NCBI GenBank assembly: GCA_034620365.1
Contig: JAQGEQ010000079.1
Coordinates: 558,001 to 622,000, forward strand
DNA: 64,000 bases
Reading direction: 5' to 3'
Source: Pegea sp. RAD2-039
Lineage: Eukaryota > Chordata > Thaliacea > Salpida > Salpidae
This document shows, one piece after another, positions 46,301-59,200 of this stretch. The notes below the pieces were generated by a model. That model did not search any database and was not told the origin of the DNA. It saw only the letters and a list, made by a program, of their open reading frames with translations. Each line of letters opens with the position of its first letter. The first letter of the stretch is position 1. Both the position numbers and the translations under genes were made by a program.

Positions 46301-49300
46301 TCAGGAAAGGTAACTTCAACACACTTGTTTCCACTTGTGTGGGTGAAGAAGGATTAGACATTGGAGAAGTTGATCTGATCGTTTGTTTTGATTCACACAA
46401 AAGCCCAATTCGATTAGTTCAACGGATTGGAAGAACTGGTCGAAAACGTGATGGTAAAGTTGTGATGTTGGTGACAGAAGGCAAAGAAAACAAGGTTAGT
46501 AATTAGGTTTGTTCTGATTGGTTGATGGTTGTTTGTAGGATTATGATTCTAGTGTTGCTAGAAGATCTAGTATTTCGAAAGCGATGGATGCTACTAAAGG
46601 AAGATTGAATTTATATACTTCTAATCCTCGTATGGTTCCTTCTGATCTTAATCCTATTTGTCATAAGACTTTAATGTCAGTTCCTGATCTTCCAAAATCT
46701 TCTGACAAATCATCTTGTATCCCATCTGCCTTCAAAAAAAAAGGTTCCTTCAATTTGCCGAAAATGGTTTGTTACAAATTGATGAATTGCAGAAACGAAA
46801 AAGTCCAAAAAAGACATCTACCTAACCAACACACAACAAATCAAATGGAAGAGTTCTTTATATCTCACTCAACGTAGCGAGACCCTCGTCAAAAGTCTTT
46901 CTTTAATCCCTCCCACTATTTACTGCCTTCAAAAAGAGGTAACTCATTAATGTGTGACGTCATCAGACACGTCATTAGTTGAACTCAGAAACAATGGAAG
47001 CCTACGTCATTAAATCGAGAGTTTCAGCTCGATAAATGGCCGTCGGAACAGCGGATGTTGCAGAAGACTTCTTTGATATCTCACTCGCTCAAGAGTATCC
47101 AGTTTACTGAAGTAAGTTTTAATCTTTAGTTTTTGATATTCTTCATCTTCTACTGATGTTTAGATCATGAAGTTTTGTGGAGATGTAATTGATGAAGAAG
47201 ATAGGGATGAGTATTTGATGCAAAAGATCCCTCTTCTGAAAAAGAGTTGTGGAAAGATGTCAATTGAGGAGATGATGAAAGAGAAGAGAAGAAAGAGAAG
47301 AAGGAATCATCAAGTGATTGTGATCTCTTCTGATGAAGATGATCTAATGAGTAAAGATCAGAAAAAGAATCCAAAAAAGATTCGAATCAAAGGTGATGAA
47401 GATTTAAAAGATCAAGAGTCAAAAGATGAAGATTTAAAAGATCAAAAATTAGAAGATGAAGATTTGAAAGATCAAAAATTAAAAGATGAAGATTTCAAAG
47501 ATCGAGAGTCAAAAGATAAAGATTTGAAAGATCAAAAATTAAAAGATGAAGATTTAAAGGATAAAGAGTCAAAAGATGAAGATTTAAAGGATAAAGAGTC
47601 AAAAGATGAAGATTTGAAAGATGATTTTTCTACAACAACCAAAGTAAAGGATGAAAAGTCGAAGATCACTCCAAAGAAATTGGAAACCTCCGAAGATCTA
47701 GTCGGATTTTGCATTGCAGATCAGCTCACATCTCTCTTTCCTCCTCTTGACTCTTCTCCTAAAAAGGTCACAAAAGATTTGAAAGTTCCAACTCCTCCAA
47801 AGTCCTCAGATGCTGCTCAATTCGTCTTTGATCTTCAAGAAGAGATGATAAGAGATCAGGAAGATGATCATTCTTCCCAGAAAATTTTAAAGATGATTTC
47901 AACTCCGGAAGATGCGGAAGAGAATTTGGACACTTCTCTGGATCTTTTTGCTTCTGATCTTGGAATTGATTTGGATCTTGGATTTGAACTAGAAGAAGTC
48001 TTTAAAAAAGAAGAAGAGGCAGAAGAAATAAACTCAAAAGATGTTGAGAAAGTCTCTATGATTCCAGAAGAGCAGAAGACTTCAAAGGATTTTCCAAAGA
48101 GTTCTGATTTTCAAAGAAAAACAAAACAGATCTTATTTTCGGATTCAATTTCTTCCAAGCTCCCAATAGCTGCGGTTGCTCCTCAACAAAGATCAGTCCC
48201 AAAAGTGTGTCCTGACTCCGAACTAGAAGACTTTGTTTCCCCTTTTAAGAAAAGTTCCAAATCAAACGATTCAGGTTTTTTAATTTTGATTTTACGATGT
48301 GTCTTCTGATCTCTCTCTGATTCTCAGATACGGATGACTTTAGTTTCACATCACCAATTCTTAAAAGGAGGAAAAAAGCTCTCAAGGTGGTTGAGACTCC
48401 TTCACCTCTAACAAAGACACAATATGAGAGCACTCCAAAAAAGAAGATCGAATCCAATCCTCAAAAGAAAGTGAATCGAAAATTAATCACAGAAAACCTC
48501 GTTGATGATGAAGCGGAGGTAAGTGGGGAGCAATCTTCAGATGAGGAGGAAGATGAGGACATAGATGAAGATCTAATTCGCTTCGTCAACGACTCCTCTG
48601 AAATCAACCCAACAGGTGACGATGTAATGATTAGTTTATTATTATTAACAACGTGCGATGCAGATCGAGAAAGAGCGATGTATTTGAAGTCCGTACAAGA
48701 TCCGGCAACATCACACGGAAGATACAAATTAGCATATGGAGTTGGTGAAGAACTTAATGTCTTCTCGCAGGTCCTCCGTCAATCTTCATCTTCTAATCTT
48801 CATCTTCTAATCTTCTAATCTTCTCTTCTAATCTTCATCTTCTAATCTTCATCTTCTAATCTTCATCTTCTAATCTTCATCTTCTAATCTTCATTTTCTA
48901 ATCTTCATTTTCTTCCTGCAGAAACCTCCGAGCCAGGAGGACTACCAGCAGAACAGTTTTTGCGTCGGAGATGAAGATATCTCATTTGAGGATGACAAAG
49001 CGCCCGTGACGACGTTATCAGCGATAGATGAGGATGACGTCATGGTGACGAGACGACAGAAAGTAAAAAGTAGAAATTTTTTGCTGATTTTTATCATTTT
49101 CTTTTCAGGTGATCAAACAAAGAAGTTCTAATCAAAAGAAGATGATCGCGTTTGAAGATTCGGACGGTGGAAGTCCCATCAAGCACAAAGGTGATCATCT
49201 ACATCTGATCTTCATCTGATCTTCATCTTCACCTAATCCAATCTTTGTTGATCTCAGCGGCTCCTACCAGCATCCAATCCTCATCTTGTAAAGATCGCTT

Positions 49301-50668
49301 CTGTGAAGTTTGTGAGATTTTACTCACGAACACCAAAGGCTGGTTGTGCGCTTCTTGCTTGTCTCTCATCAAGTCTACAGATAGCTCTTCAACCAATCAA
49401 CGCGCTTCACTCGACCGCAAGTCACGTGAGTTGTCTCATTTGCATATTCGCAACTTCATTTTCAGTGTTCGATTTCAGTGAATGTGTCGCGCGCATCGAG
49501 TACAGATTCGAATTTTAGTGAAAGATTGGAACGTTCGTTGCAGAAGCAGAAGATGATTCGTGCAAGAAGGAAGAAGAAATGCGACCAAGGTAGGATTAAG
49601 ATCAGATGAAGGCCAGATGATATTGATCTTGTTTCAGACTCTGCATCACCTGCGTTTCTTACTCACAAACCTGTAGTTGAATGTGAACGAACGAGTTTGG
49701 ACTCTTGCAAAACTGGCCTCAATTTTGATTTAGAAGAAGATGCAATTAGTGAAAGTAAATTCAATTTTCAGCGTTTCCAAACTGATTTTTATAATTTCAA
49801 AGGTCAACAATTGTTGCTAGTGGACAGTAGGGCAATTAGTTCTTCAAATATTCTCATTCAAAAGTTAAGGACTCAACATAAGATCAAAGTGATAATTGTG
49901 TCTCTTGGATGCTGTGGTTTTGTTGTTGGACAAAGGTTAGTAGTCGCTAGTTGGCGCTGTTGTGTAAGTGTCTGTATCTTTCAGATGTGCTGTGATTCGA
50001 AGATCAGTATCGGATTTAAATGGGATTTCAAATAGAAGAAGATTAGTAGAGCAATTACAAAAGACTCAGTTGAAATATGAAGAAGTTTTTTTAATTGTTG
50101 AACAGAATCCAATTTCTTCGGATAATAATAAAATAAAAGATCTGAAATCCAACTTGAAACAAAATAATTATGAATCGTTTCTTATTGAAATTACTTCAAA
50201 TAAGACACAAGTTCTTCAAAGTGAAAATCAGGTGACCTCTTTTTCAACTTTTTTCATTTCACTGATCAACTTTTATAGGAAGAAACAGCTGCGTTCCTTT
50301 CCACTATATTACAACATCAAAAAACTCAAAAGTTGCAAATCAAATCTGAGCTAGCTGAGATTGCATCTTTGTCTTCTAGTGGAAGCGGTGCCAAAGGAAG
50401 AGAAGTGAAATATTTGACGAATATCTTCTTATGTATCTCACATCTTTCATACGTTGATGTCTTGATGCTGTGCTGGAAGTTTCGATCGTTAGAAGATGTC
50501 ATCTTATGGTAAATTGATTTTTGATCTCAAATTTCAATGGATAATATTTGATTTTTTTTCAGTTCAATTGAACAATTGCAAATGAAATGCAATTTAAATT
50601 TCAACAAAGCATCTTTAATTCATCAATTTTTTCGACACAAATTCAATCTTCAAATGATTTCTTTGTGA
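43366..50668 (+). CDS. FANCM: FANCM, Fanconi anaemia group M DNA translocase
   Basis: SF2 helicase-family translocase that remodels stalled forks and anchors the Fanconi core complex. About 23 exons; the first is 43366-43540 and the last 50563-50668. The N-terminus has the family's QSTLFQSW motif. Helicase motifs follow: WIYPTNYSVRSYQ, LPTGLGKTF (motif I), FDEAHKA (DEAH), LSATPG, STCVGEEGLDIGEVDL and LVQRIGRTGRKR (motif VI). The MHF/core-binding middle region is divergent. Later come LVDDEAEVS and MYLKSVQDP with NVFSQ and NSFCVGDED. The C-terminus is the ERCC4-like fold (LLLVDSRAISS, GFVVGQ, CAVIRRS), in which the XPF-type GDxnERK catalytic residues are lost as in other FANCM, then a helix-hairpin-helix-like end. 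Frame is continuous except at 46750-46940, where exon joins could not be resolved. A Cys-rich insert lies at 49300-49370. Confidence 0.93.
47407..47616 (+). repeat. Coding 30-bp repeat in FANCM (10-aa unit)
   Basis: Seven perfect-length 30-bp units inside the large 47164-48274 exon, encoding KDQ(E/K)(S/L)KDED(L/F) repeats rich in Lys and Asp/Glu, flanked by partial units. The region is likely disordered. One unit at about 47448-47464 contains the DNA string TTAGAAGATGAAGATT, identical to the 14-bp minisatellite core of region 1. Confidence 0.93.
48779..48916 (-). repeat. 14-bp minisatellite inside a FANCM intron
   Basis: About ten units of the 14-bp repeat, in reverse orientation (TCTTCATCTTCTAA on the plus strand), fill nearly all of the 151-nt intron 48771-48921. 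They run directly into the acceptor TTCTTCCTGCAG, so the repeat itself supplies the polypyrimidine tract. The exon join (FSQ to KPPSQEDYQQNSF) is well supported by family conservation. Confidence 0.93.
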
Positions 50669-51668
50669 CAAAAGTTCATTTAAATCATTTTCGTTTTTAA
50701 AAGTTTATTTAATATATTTTTTTATTAACTTTTTTTACTGTTTTTATTCGAGATATTAAAAACATCAAACCCTGCCACTTTATTTTCATATTTTTTCTGT
50801 TAGTTTTTCAAATTTGAATTTTTATATTTAAAGCTTAGCAAGTATCTGTTTGAAATTATTTGCTTCTACATAACAACAAATCGAGTAAATCAAACTTTTT
50901 ATTTACAATCAAAAAGCATATAACATTTTGATCAAATTAATTGTGAGTTCTCAAATGAGTTTTAAAAGCAGAAAGACACATAACCTTGTGACAAATGCTG
51001 CAGTTATATGAAAACTTTTGATGTTATGATTTGTGAAATAAATTCTCGTCATCTTCAGTTCATTAGATACAAACAAAAGATTTCTGCTTCTCGTGAATAA
51101 TAATTTGAAAAACAGAAGGGTTAAATGTTTTAATTTAGAATTCCATTCAAACAATTTTTATCATATTATTTATTAAATTAAGATATTATTTGGCTTCTTA
51201 ATTATCATGTGTTGAAAACCTCTTATTGTTCATAAAAGCAATAATCAAGTTTGCAGATAAAACTTAACGAATTCTATTCATATCTAAAAATAAATTCAAC
51301 AAAATTTCATCATTTTATATGAAATGATTTATACATTGTTATAAATCTATCTTTTAATGATAATTACGTTGACGCATAAATGATTCATATTTATAGCTCA
51401 TTTTAAAACAAATTTTATGAGTAATTATTTGATTATGTTAAAAAATGTTTATTGTAGTATGTTTGTTGAATACTTTACAGTTAAAGGTTTATAAAGCAAT
51501 GAAAATTAAGAAGATCTTATAGTTGTTTCGACAAACGTTTAAGAAAACTTTGAAATATTTTGAGTTGTTATTCTGCAATTTAAACAAGTTTTTTATTCGA
51601 TTAGTTTAAAAAATTATATAGTTTTGTTTAGAAATTGAATAAAAAAATATTGTTCAGTGTTTTACAAA
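50669..51668. other. AT-rich intergenic region
   Basis: About 1 kb between FANCM and the CH gene with the same orientation. A 67-codon minus-strand frame (50951-51154) is not convincing. TATTGTTCAG, an acceptor-like motif, lies about 14 nt upstream of the next ATG. Confidence 0.6.
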
Positions 51669-52231
<563 letters not shown>

Positions 52232-53247
52232 ATCTGCAGACATCAACTCTTTTTATTTGCTATTTTTATATTAAAAAAATGTATGTTCTGTTTGTATAAT
52301 TTTTTTAACGGAACCAGTCATTTTTTCAAGCATTGATACAAACCATTTAGTATTCTGTTAATATGTTTTTTTATTCTATGCGTTTACTGAAATACTTACA
52401 ATATGAATCTAAGCTTATTGCTCGTTTAGCAATGCGATAAAAGATGAATTTAGATTTAACATGAGGCACAAAAGCTCAATGACAATTTCAGTTCAACTGC
52501 ATTCATTTGTACATCTAAACAAATCTCAAACTTTTCATCAGATAAAGATTATGAAAGCATTTGGATAGATTTTATGATTATGGTTCACTAGTTGTATAAA
52601 ATAAAAGAACTTTTAATCAACAGAACTTGAAACTTTTCAAAGTAAAATTTATTAAATAATTAAGAAGTGATGAAGATATCTTTCAAATCATCTGCTATTA
52701 GATCTAAAGCTTTATTTTTAATACTTCTTCAAGAACTTCTTTGATCTAAAGAACACTTTTGTCATTTTATCATTACCACCTTCTGAAACCACCTTTAGAT
52801 GTTTGCACAATCAAGCACAAGATCTGTTTGTAGAAAACATGTTTATGAGATTCTCTTGACTTGGTTTAATTAATCGTATAACTTTTACAAGTTTATTTGT
52901 TTGTAGAATATTAAACTGACTGAAAAATTTTTACATTTAATCTTTTGTGCTCTACTTTAGATTTCAACTAACTTCAGTCGATGGTTTCTACAGACAGATA
53001 TAAAGCTTTTCATCAGCTTTTTATCAGCTTTTTAATTGTACTTTACTCTTTATTCTATCAATACAACTCACAATGCAGCAAGTATAATTTATTTCACAGA
53101 ATAATACACAGCATTACGAAAATAAAGGTAGATAGACTAATAATTGCAAAATCTGCGATATCTTAATTAATTTCTTTGAAAAAAAAGTTTGTCTAAAATA
53201 ATTAACAGTGATTTCATCAACAGCAATAAAAATTCGAATCGAAAATT
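52232..53247. other. Intergenic region between convergent genes
   Basis: Gap between the 3' ends of the CH gene (+) and DCDC1 (-). No coding frame supported; the plus-strand frame reaching into 53580 is the antisense of the last DCDC1 exons. Confidence 0.65.
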
Positions 53248-56200
53248 CTATTTTTCATACTTTAAAAATGGACTGGCCAAAACTTCCTCGGCAACATTCT
53301 TCCCCAGGCGTCTTCTAGCTCTTGCCCATTCTGCCTTCATCTCAACATCACTCTGCTTTGCTACAACAAACTTGTTTCAAGTTGCTCCCTACATCGATAG
53401 AAACTCACGTCTTCCCTGTAAGGCGTCCCCTGTAGTGACTGTTAGTTTGGCATCGCGTTCAATAGAGTCAAATGTTGATATTTGGATCCCTTCTTGGTTG
53501 TATAATCGTCTTGCTGGTCTCCACAAGTTCAACTTGGACGTTGCATTCGACAAAATCTCTTTAATGCTCTCTCCCCACACATAAACATGTTGTGAGCTTC
53601 CATTTATGTGAACCGATACTCTTTTCTAAGTAGTTTTACAATTGCATTAGTGTCTTCAAACAATTTATGGTAAATTTGTAAACAAATCAGTTTTCACTAC
53701 CATCACGTGATAATGTACAAATACTATCTTATATAGAAAAACATTTCTAGATAGAAATTTAAACTTAGTTTTCACTGACTCGTTTTGATTGAGCATAAAG
53801 TTTTCTATTGAGATTTATTCCATTATACTTCAAACTTCGTTTATTTTCCAGTTTTTCATTCTGTTGATGCTTAATAAAAATAAACAAAATCATCACCCAG
53901 CAAAAACTTTTTGAAACTTTTACATCGAGTTGATTAATCAGTTAAGCAATAGTTCACAATCTTCAATAAGAACAAATTGATTACTTCAAAATTGTCTCCA
54001 TTGTTTTGATCTTGCTTTGTAGCTTTGGGTTCCGTTTGTTTCTTTCTTAATTGTTTGCCTAAATAAATTATAATCTTCTTATTGTGACTGATTAATTATG
54101 GATCAATTACTAACCTGTCGTATTCAATAAAATTTCTTTTTCTATTTCTTGATTACTAATTTTATTAGATTGAATAATGAAATTTTCTCCACTTGAAACC
54201 CAAACGTCGATAGGTTGTTTCAATATGATCAGTTTTTCACTAAAAGAAACGTTAAAATTAAAACTTTTACAGATTGGTTGTCGAGAATTATTTGAGATTC
54301 TTCTATTAATCACTAACTTTATAGAAGAAGCAATCTTAGCATGATGATTGCCACTAGCTCCTAGGTGACCTAAATAAAATAGTTGTTAGTTTGCTGATAA
54401 CTGAAAAATACAGATTTGAAGAGAAACCTTCATCTTTATCGATTAATTCTTTCTGAAATCGAAACATTTTTATTAAATCTTTATTTTTTTTAAATAATAA
54501 TTGCACCTCTTTACAATTTTCTAAGGCCCACTGGATTAATTGCTCCATGTGTAAAATTTGCATTCCATTACTAGTATATAACCTTTTAGCAGCAGTTGAA
54601 AGATTGAGTCGATAAGTGCATTGGTCTAAGATCTAAAGATCATGCTGTTTTGTTTCAAATTTTTTTCGAATCAGAGTTCACTTACACCAGTGATACTACT
54701 TCCTATGATCAATTCAGCTTTTGTAGACAGGTTTGATCCGTTTTTACGAGCTAACACTCGACATGTCGTCGAATTTGTGGAATTTAAACCTTGGTTTATA
54801 GCTTTGAGGCTTGTTTCTTCACGAAGAATATTTAATTGATGATTCCAATACGTTAAAGTTGGTTGTGCCTCAAATGTGGAAAGATCAAATTTATTATTTA
54901 AACAAGATAGACCAGCTCCATGTTTTGTTACACCTGAAAATAATCAATTAATTTCCAAAAAAGCGAAACTTTCAAACAACTAACTTGCTTCAGTTTTAGT
55001 TGCAAAAACAATTATATAATAAATAATATTATTTAGTTAAGCAATTATTTCGATACTATTATTAGTAAACATATTTTGCTAAAAAGCAAACAAGTCTTTA
55101 GGCAAACACTGAGCACAAAAGTTGTTTGTAAGTATTTCTTGGTTTAGTGTTTTAGCCGAAAAGTTTTGCTGGTTTAAAAATCAAAATTTTTGAAACGCTT
55201 CTTGATATATTTGATTTATTGTAAGCTTGTAGATTAATAATAAGTGCTGACCGCATTTATTAGTTTTTCTTGAACCACAAACAAAAGAAGAAACTGAGGA
55301 CTTGGAACTTATTTCACTTCTAAGAGCTTTTGCACATGAACTACAAACTTTAATTCGATTTTTTCCTTGGTTCATTGAAAAACCTTCTTGATAAACAAGC
55401 TTAGAACCAAAAACAGCAAAAGTGCAGATTGACATCTGGAAAATTTCAAGTCTTTTATTAGATCTTTAAATAAATTAATTTAGACCAATCATTACATGAA
55501 TAGCTGCTGTAAGTTCTTTATGTTCAACACTTGATTGAAAAGCAAAGATTCGATCTGACTTCCAACTAAAAGTTTGATTGGCTCGTCCAACAGATCTACA
55601 AATATTCAAAAAATTTACCAGTAATTCAACTTTCAGTTTGTAAATTCTCACTTGAATATTTGAAGAGTTACTGCACAACCTTCTAATTTAGGAAATACAC
55701 TTTGATCTAATACAGGTAGATTAACACCTAGCACCCAGTTCTTGTTGCATTTAAGGTGAATACAGTTCTCTGCAACCTCCCACTGCTGAGCTGTAAGATT
55801 TGAACATTTTCAAATGTGAAAGAAAAGTAAAGTTTATAAAAATTGTTTGGTATAATATTTAAAGTGTGAAAAACAAACACTCAATATTGACTAAACTCAC
55901 AAAACTACAAAGAAAATAATCGTTCCAGCAAAACTATTTTTAAATAATTAAATTAAGAGTCTATTTTTTGAAATAATATTTACAATATTTAAGGTAGCTA
56001 TAGATACCTGCGTCTGTAAACAAACTTATCAATATTACTAACAGTTGAAGTACCTGGGTTTGAATATGATCGTTTTGAAAGAATTATTTCAACAGAATTT
56101 GATATTTTATCAAGTCCAACACCAGAAGCTTCAAATACTAGATCTGGATTTTCTTTAGGATAAATGAAGCCATCATCAAAACCGAACTGCTGGTTAGAAA

Positions 56201-59200
56201 ACCGTTTCTTTTTCTTTACATTTGAACTGAAACATTAAAAAAAATTTACAATACATCGGATGTGGCTGAAAAGAAATGTTGAGGAGAGACCTTTGAAGAG
56301 GTTCATCTTCTTGTTGTTGCTCTTCTTCAACTTTTTCTTCAGCTTGCCAAGCATATTTTAATTTATTTTTCATTTTTTTATGAGATTTTTCATGCCATGT
56401 TCTTTAAAAATATTCAAATTTAGAAAATTCAATAAACCGAACACTTTCGAAACTAACTTTTTCATATTTATTTATATTTTGAAATACAAAAAAATCTGAT
56501 TAGTAACTTTACGTGATTCAACTAACTAAAATCTTGAAATATCAGAGATCTTACTCAAATTCAACATCAATAACTTCATCTTCAGTGGATTTCGTTTCAT
56601 CGTTTTCATTTTTAATTTCATTTTCCTCAATTTCAATCTCATTTTTAATTTCTTCTATTTCTTCACAGACTAATAATATCAAAACAATATTTACAGTTAA
56701 TTAAAGAAAGTTTTTTTAATATTTGTTTTTTTTTTTTATTTTCAATTTACCTGAAGCTTTTATTTTGGATTTATTAATAATTAGCTTGGAACCACAAACG
56801 AAACCTTTCTCTAATTCGATCACAAAATCTAGTAAACAAATTGTAAAGATTTATAGTTCTTAATTTATAAGTATTTTCATTTAAAAAATAATTTACTAAA
56901 CAAAGTAGTAAACTGCTTTTAGCATTATAGCTGACGCTACTAAAACGATATTCAATTTTCTTAATTAGTTTTACAAACGACCTTGAGGATCTCTTAGTTT
57001 ACAAAAGATCTCTATCAAACGGACTGAATTGGTGAGTTTGTTGATGATTAATCTTCTCTGTTGTTCAGTTTTGTTGATCTTGGGATCAATCCAAGATTCA
57101 CCACAAGATACAAAAACCACCTCATCTCTTTTTAAACCTCGTAAATTGAATAATTCAGTTCCATGCGAATCAAACAATCGTCTAGATAAAGACGAATCAC
57201 TATTTGATAAATTAGAGTCCTATTTACCTAGCAGAAAAGCGAAGATTCAGAAGTGAAGTAACTTTCTCGAAGAAGAGATTCATTTCAAGACATTCATTTT
57301 GTTTACGTTTCTACAAAACAAACCACATCACCAACCACCACTTTTAAGCCTCTATTTACTTGTTGCATTTTGTTGTCAAACTTTTTCTTCTTCTTAACTT
57401 CCATGTTATTAAGATTAGGAGCAACTACATACACACCTCTAAAAAGTTTCAAATCAAATCAAATGTTGATGTTAAAATAATCAATTACTTGTTCTTGTCA
57501 ACTTCTCCATTTTTAAACGCCTGTATCCGAACACATTCATCAACTTCTTTGATTTCTTTCCTGTAAGATCGAGTAGTGGGAGCTTGAGCAATAAGTCTTC
57601 CTGTAAGAGGCCAATCATAATCTTCATTCCAATTCCCATTACTTAAAACTGGCCATGAAAATCGAAGTTTCTTCCAGATTTGGTTTGGAACCTAAAAGTT
57701 TGGGATTGCTTCATATGTTTATATTTGAAGGTTGTGAACCTGTGTAAACTTCCATTGGTTTGTATAAGTTGGGTATTCTTGCTTTACTGCCCATCTTTGC
57801 ATCTCAGCAAAGCGACTCTCTAATTGATTGGATACAATTACAAAGTCATTGTTAGGAGCCTACAAGAAAAGAAACAAACTTCTAATATGAGGCCTAAAAA
57901 TTCGAATCTACTACCAAGACTCTAGTTTATTAATGATCACTTGAAAGTTAAAGGATTATTTTTAATTTCAACTCTTTTCAGCAAATACAAAAAAGGAGAA
58001 AATTTGAACAGATTTGAAAGTGATTACATCTTCAATCTAACTTTAAGAACACTTCAAATGTAACTTACTTTTAATTTTGGTGCTGAATATTCTCCTGTGT
58101 CTGTAGAAGATTTCAAAGTTAGTGGTTTTGAATAAGTGAAGATAGATCTTGTAACTTACTTTCATCAAATTCTTCGATGTTTCCTTCAAAGTCTCGAGTA
58201 ACAAAAGTTAAAAGTTGATATTCGTCATCTGAACCATCGATAACAATGTTTCCATTTGAAGTATACGACCAACGTTGATAAGGTTTGATGTTTTCATTTC
58301 TAAAATTTTAACAAAAGATGTTTTTAAAACAATTCTTAAAAATGTTTTTATTAATAGTCAGTGGTTTTCATAAAAGTCTAAAAAATACTTTAAACCTTTT
58401 CTCAAGCTTCAAAGTGTAACCTTTCATCTCGAACCCATCTGCAAACGTCACACGAATAAAGCAAGTCTTATCCACTGATAGAAAGAGTTTTGGAAAATGT
58501 CGAAGATAAATTTGACCTTTTTTATCAAAAACCCAAATCTAATTTTCATTCAAGAAATTGATCAAAAACTGATTCAGATTTATCTAATGTATTTACTGAG
58601 CTTTGGTCTTTTATTTTCGCTTTAGCAATCTCAGCATTTGCAGCTTCCTATAAAAAATCTAATTAATATTTCTGTTTATAGTAACTAGATTCTCAAGACT
58701 CACCAAGAATCCATCTTTGATTCGCTCCGCTGCTGTTGTATCAATATCCTATATCAAATCAAATGTTAGTATATTTGTTTAAAATTTGAAAGTTATCTTA
58801 GACAGAAACTGAAAGTGGTATGAAAGTTTCATAAATTAAAACTCTCTTAGAAGCTAACAAATAATATAAAAACAAATAGAGAAGTTCACCAGAAAGCCTG
58901 TTGGTAAACTTGTAAACGATTTTTCATCAATATCTAGAGATGGATGAACCAACAATTTCGAAAACGTTTTATTTTGTAAGAAGCAGTCATTCATTGAAAC
59001 TTTTTTCACATCCATTGTTTCCTTTAAATAACCAAAATCGTCAAAGATGTTTAATTTCAATTTTATATATTTCTAAAACCTGTAAAGTATCTTTCATCTC
59101 ATCAGGAATCCCTTCTCTTGCAATCCAGTCTTTTGCACTTTGAAAATATTTGCAAAATTTAAAGTCAAATTCTTATTTTTGTACAAAACTTATCAAACCT

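Noticed and set aside
53189-53584. 131-codon plus-strand frame
   Set aside because: It is antisense to the last DCDC1 exons; the minus strand encodes the DCX-like RRLYNQEGIQISTF and a spliced C-terminus, so the plus frame is a shadow.
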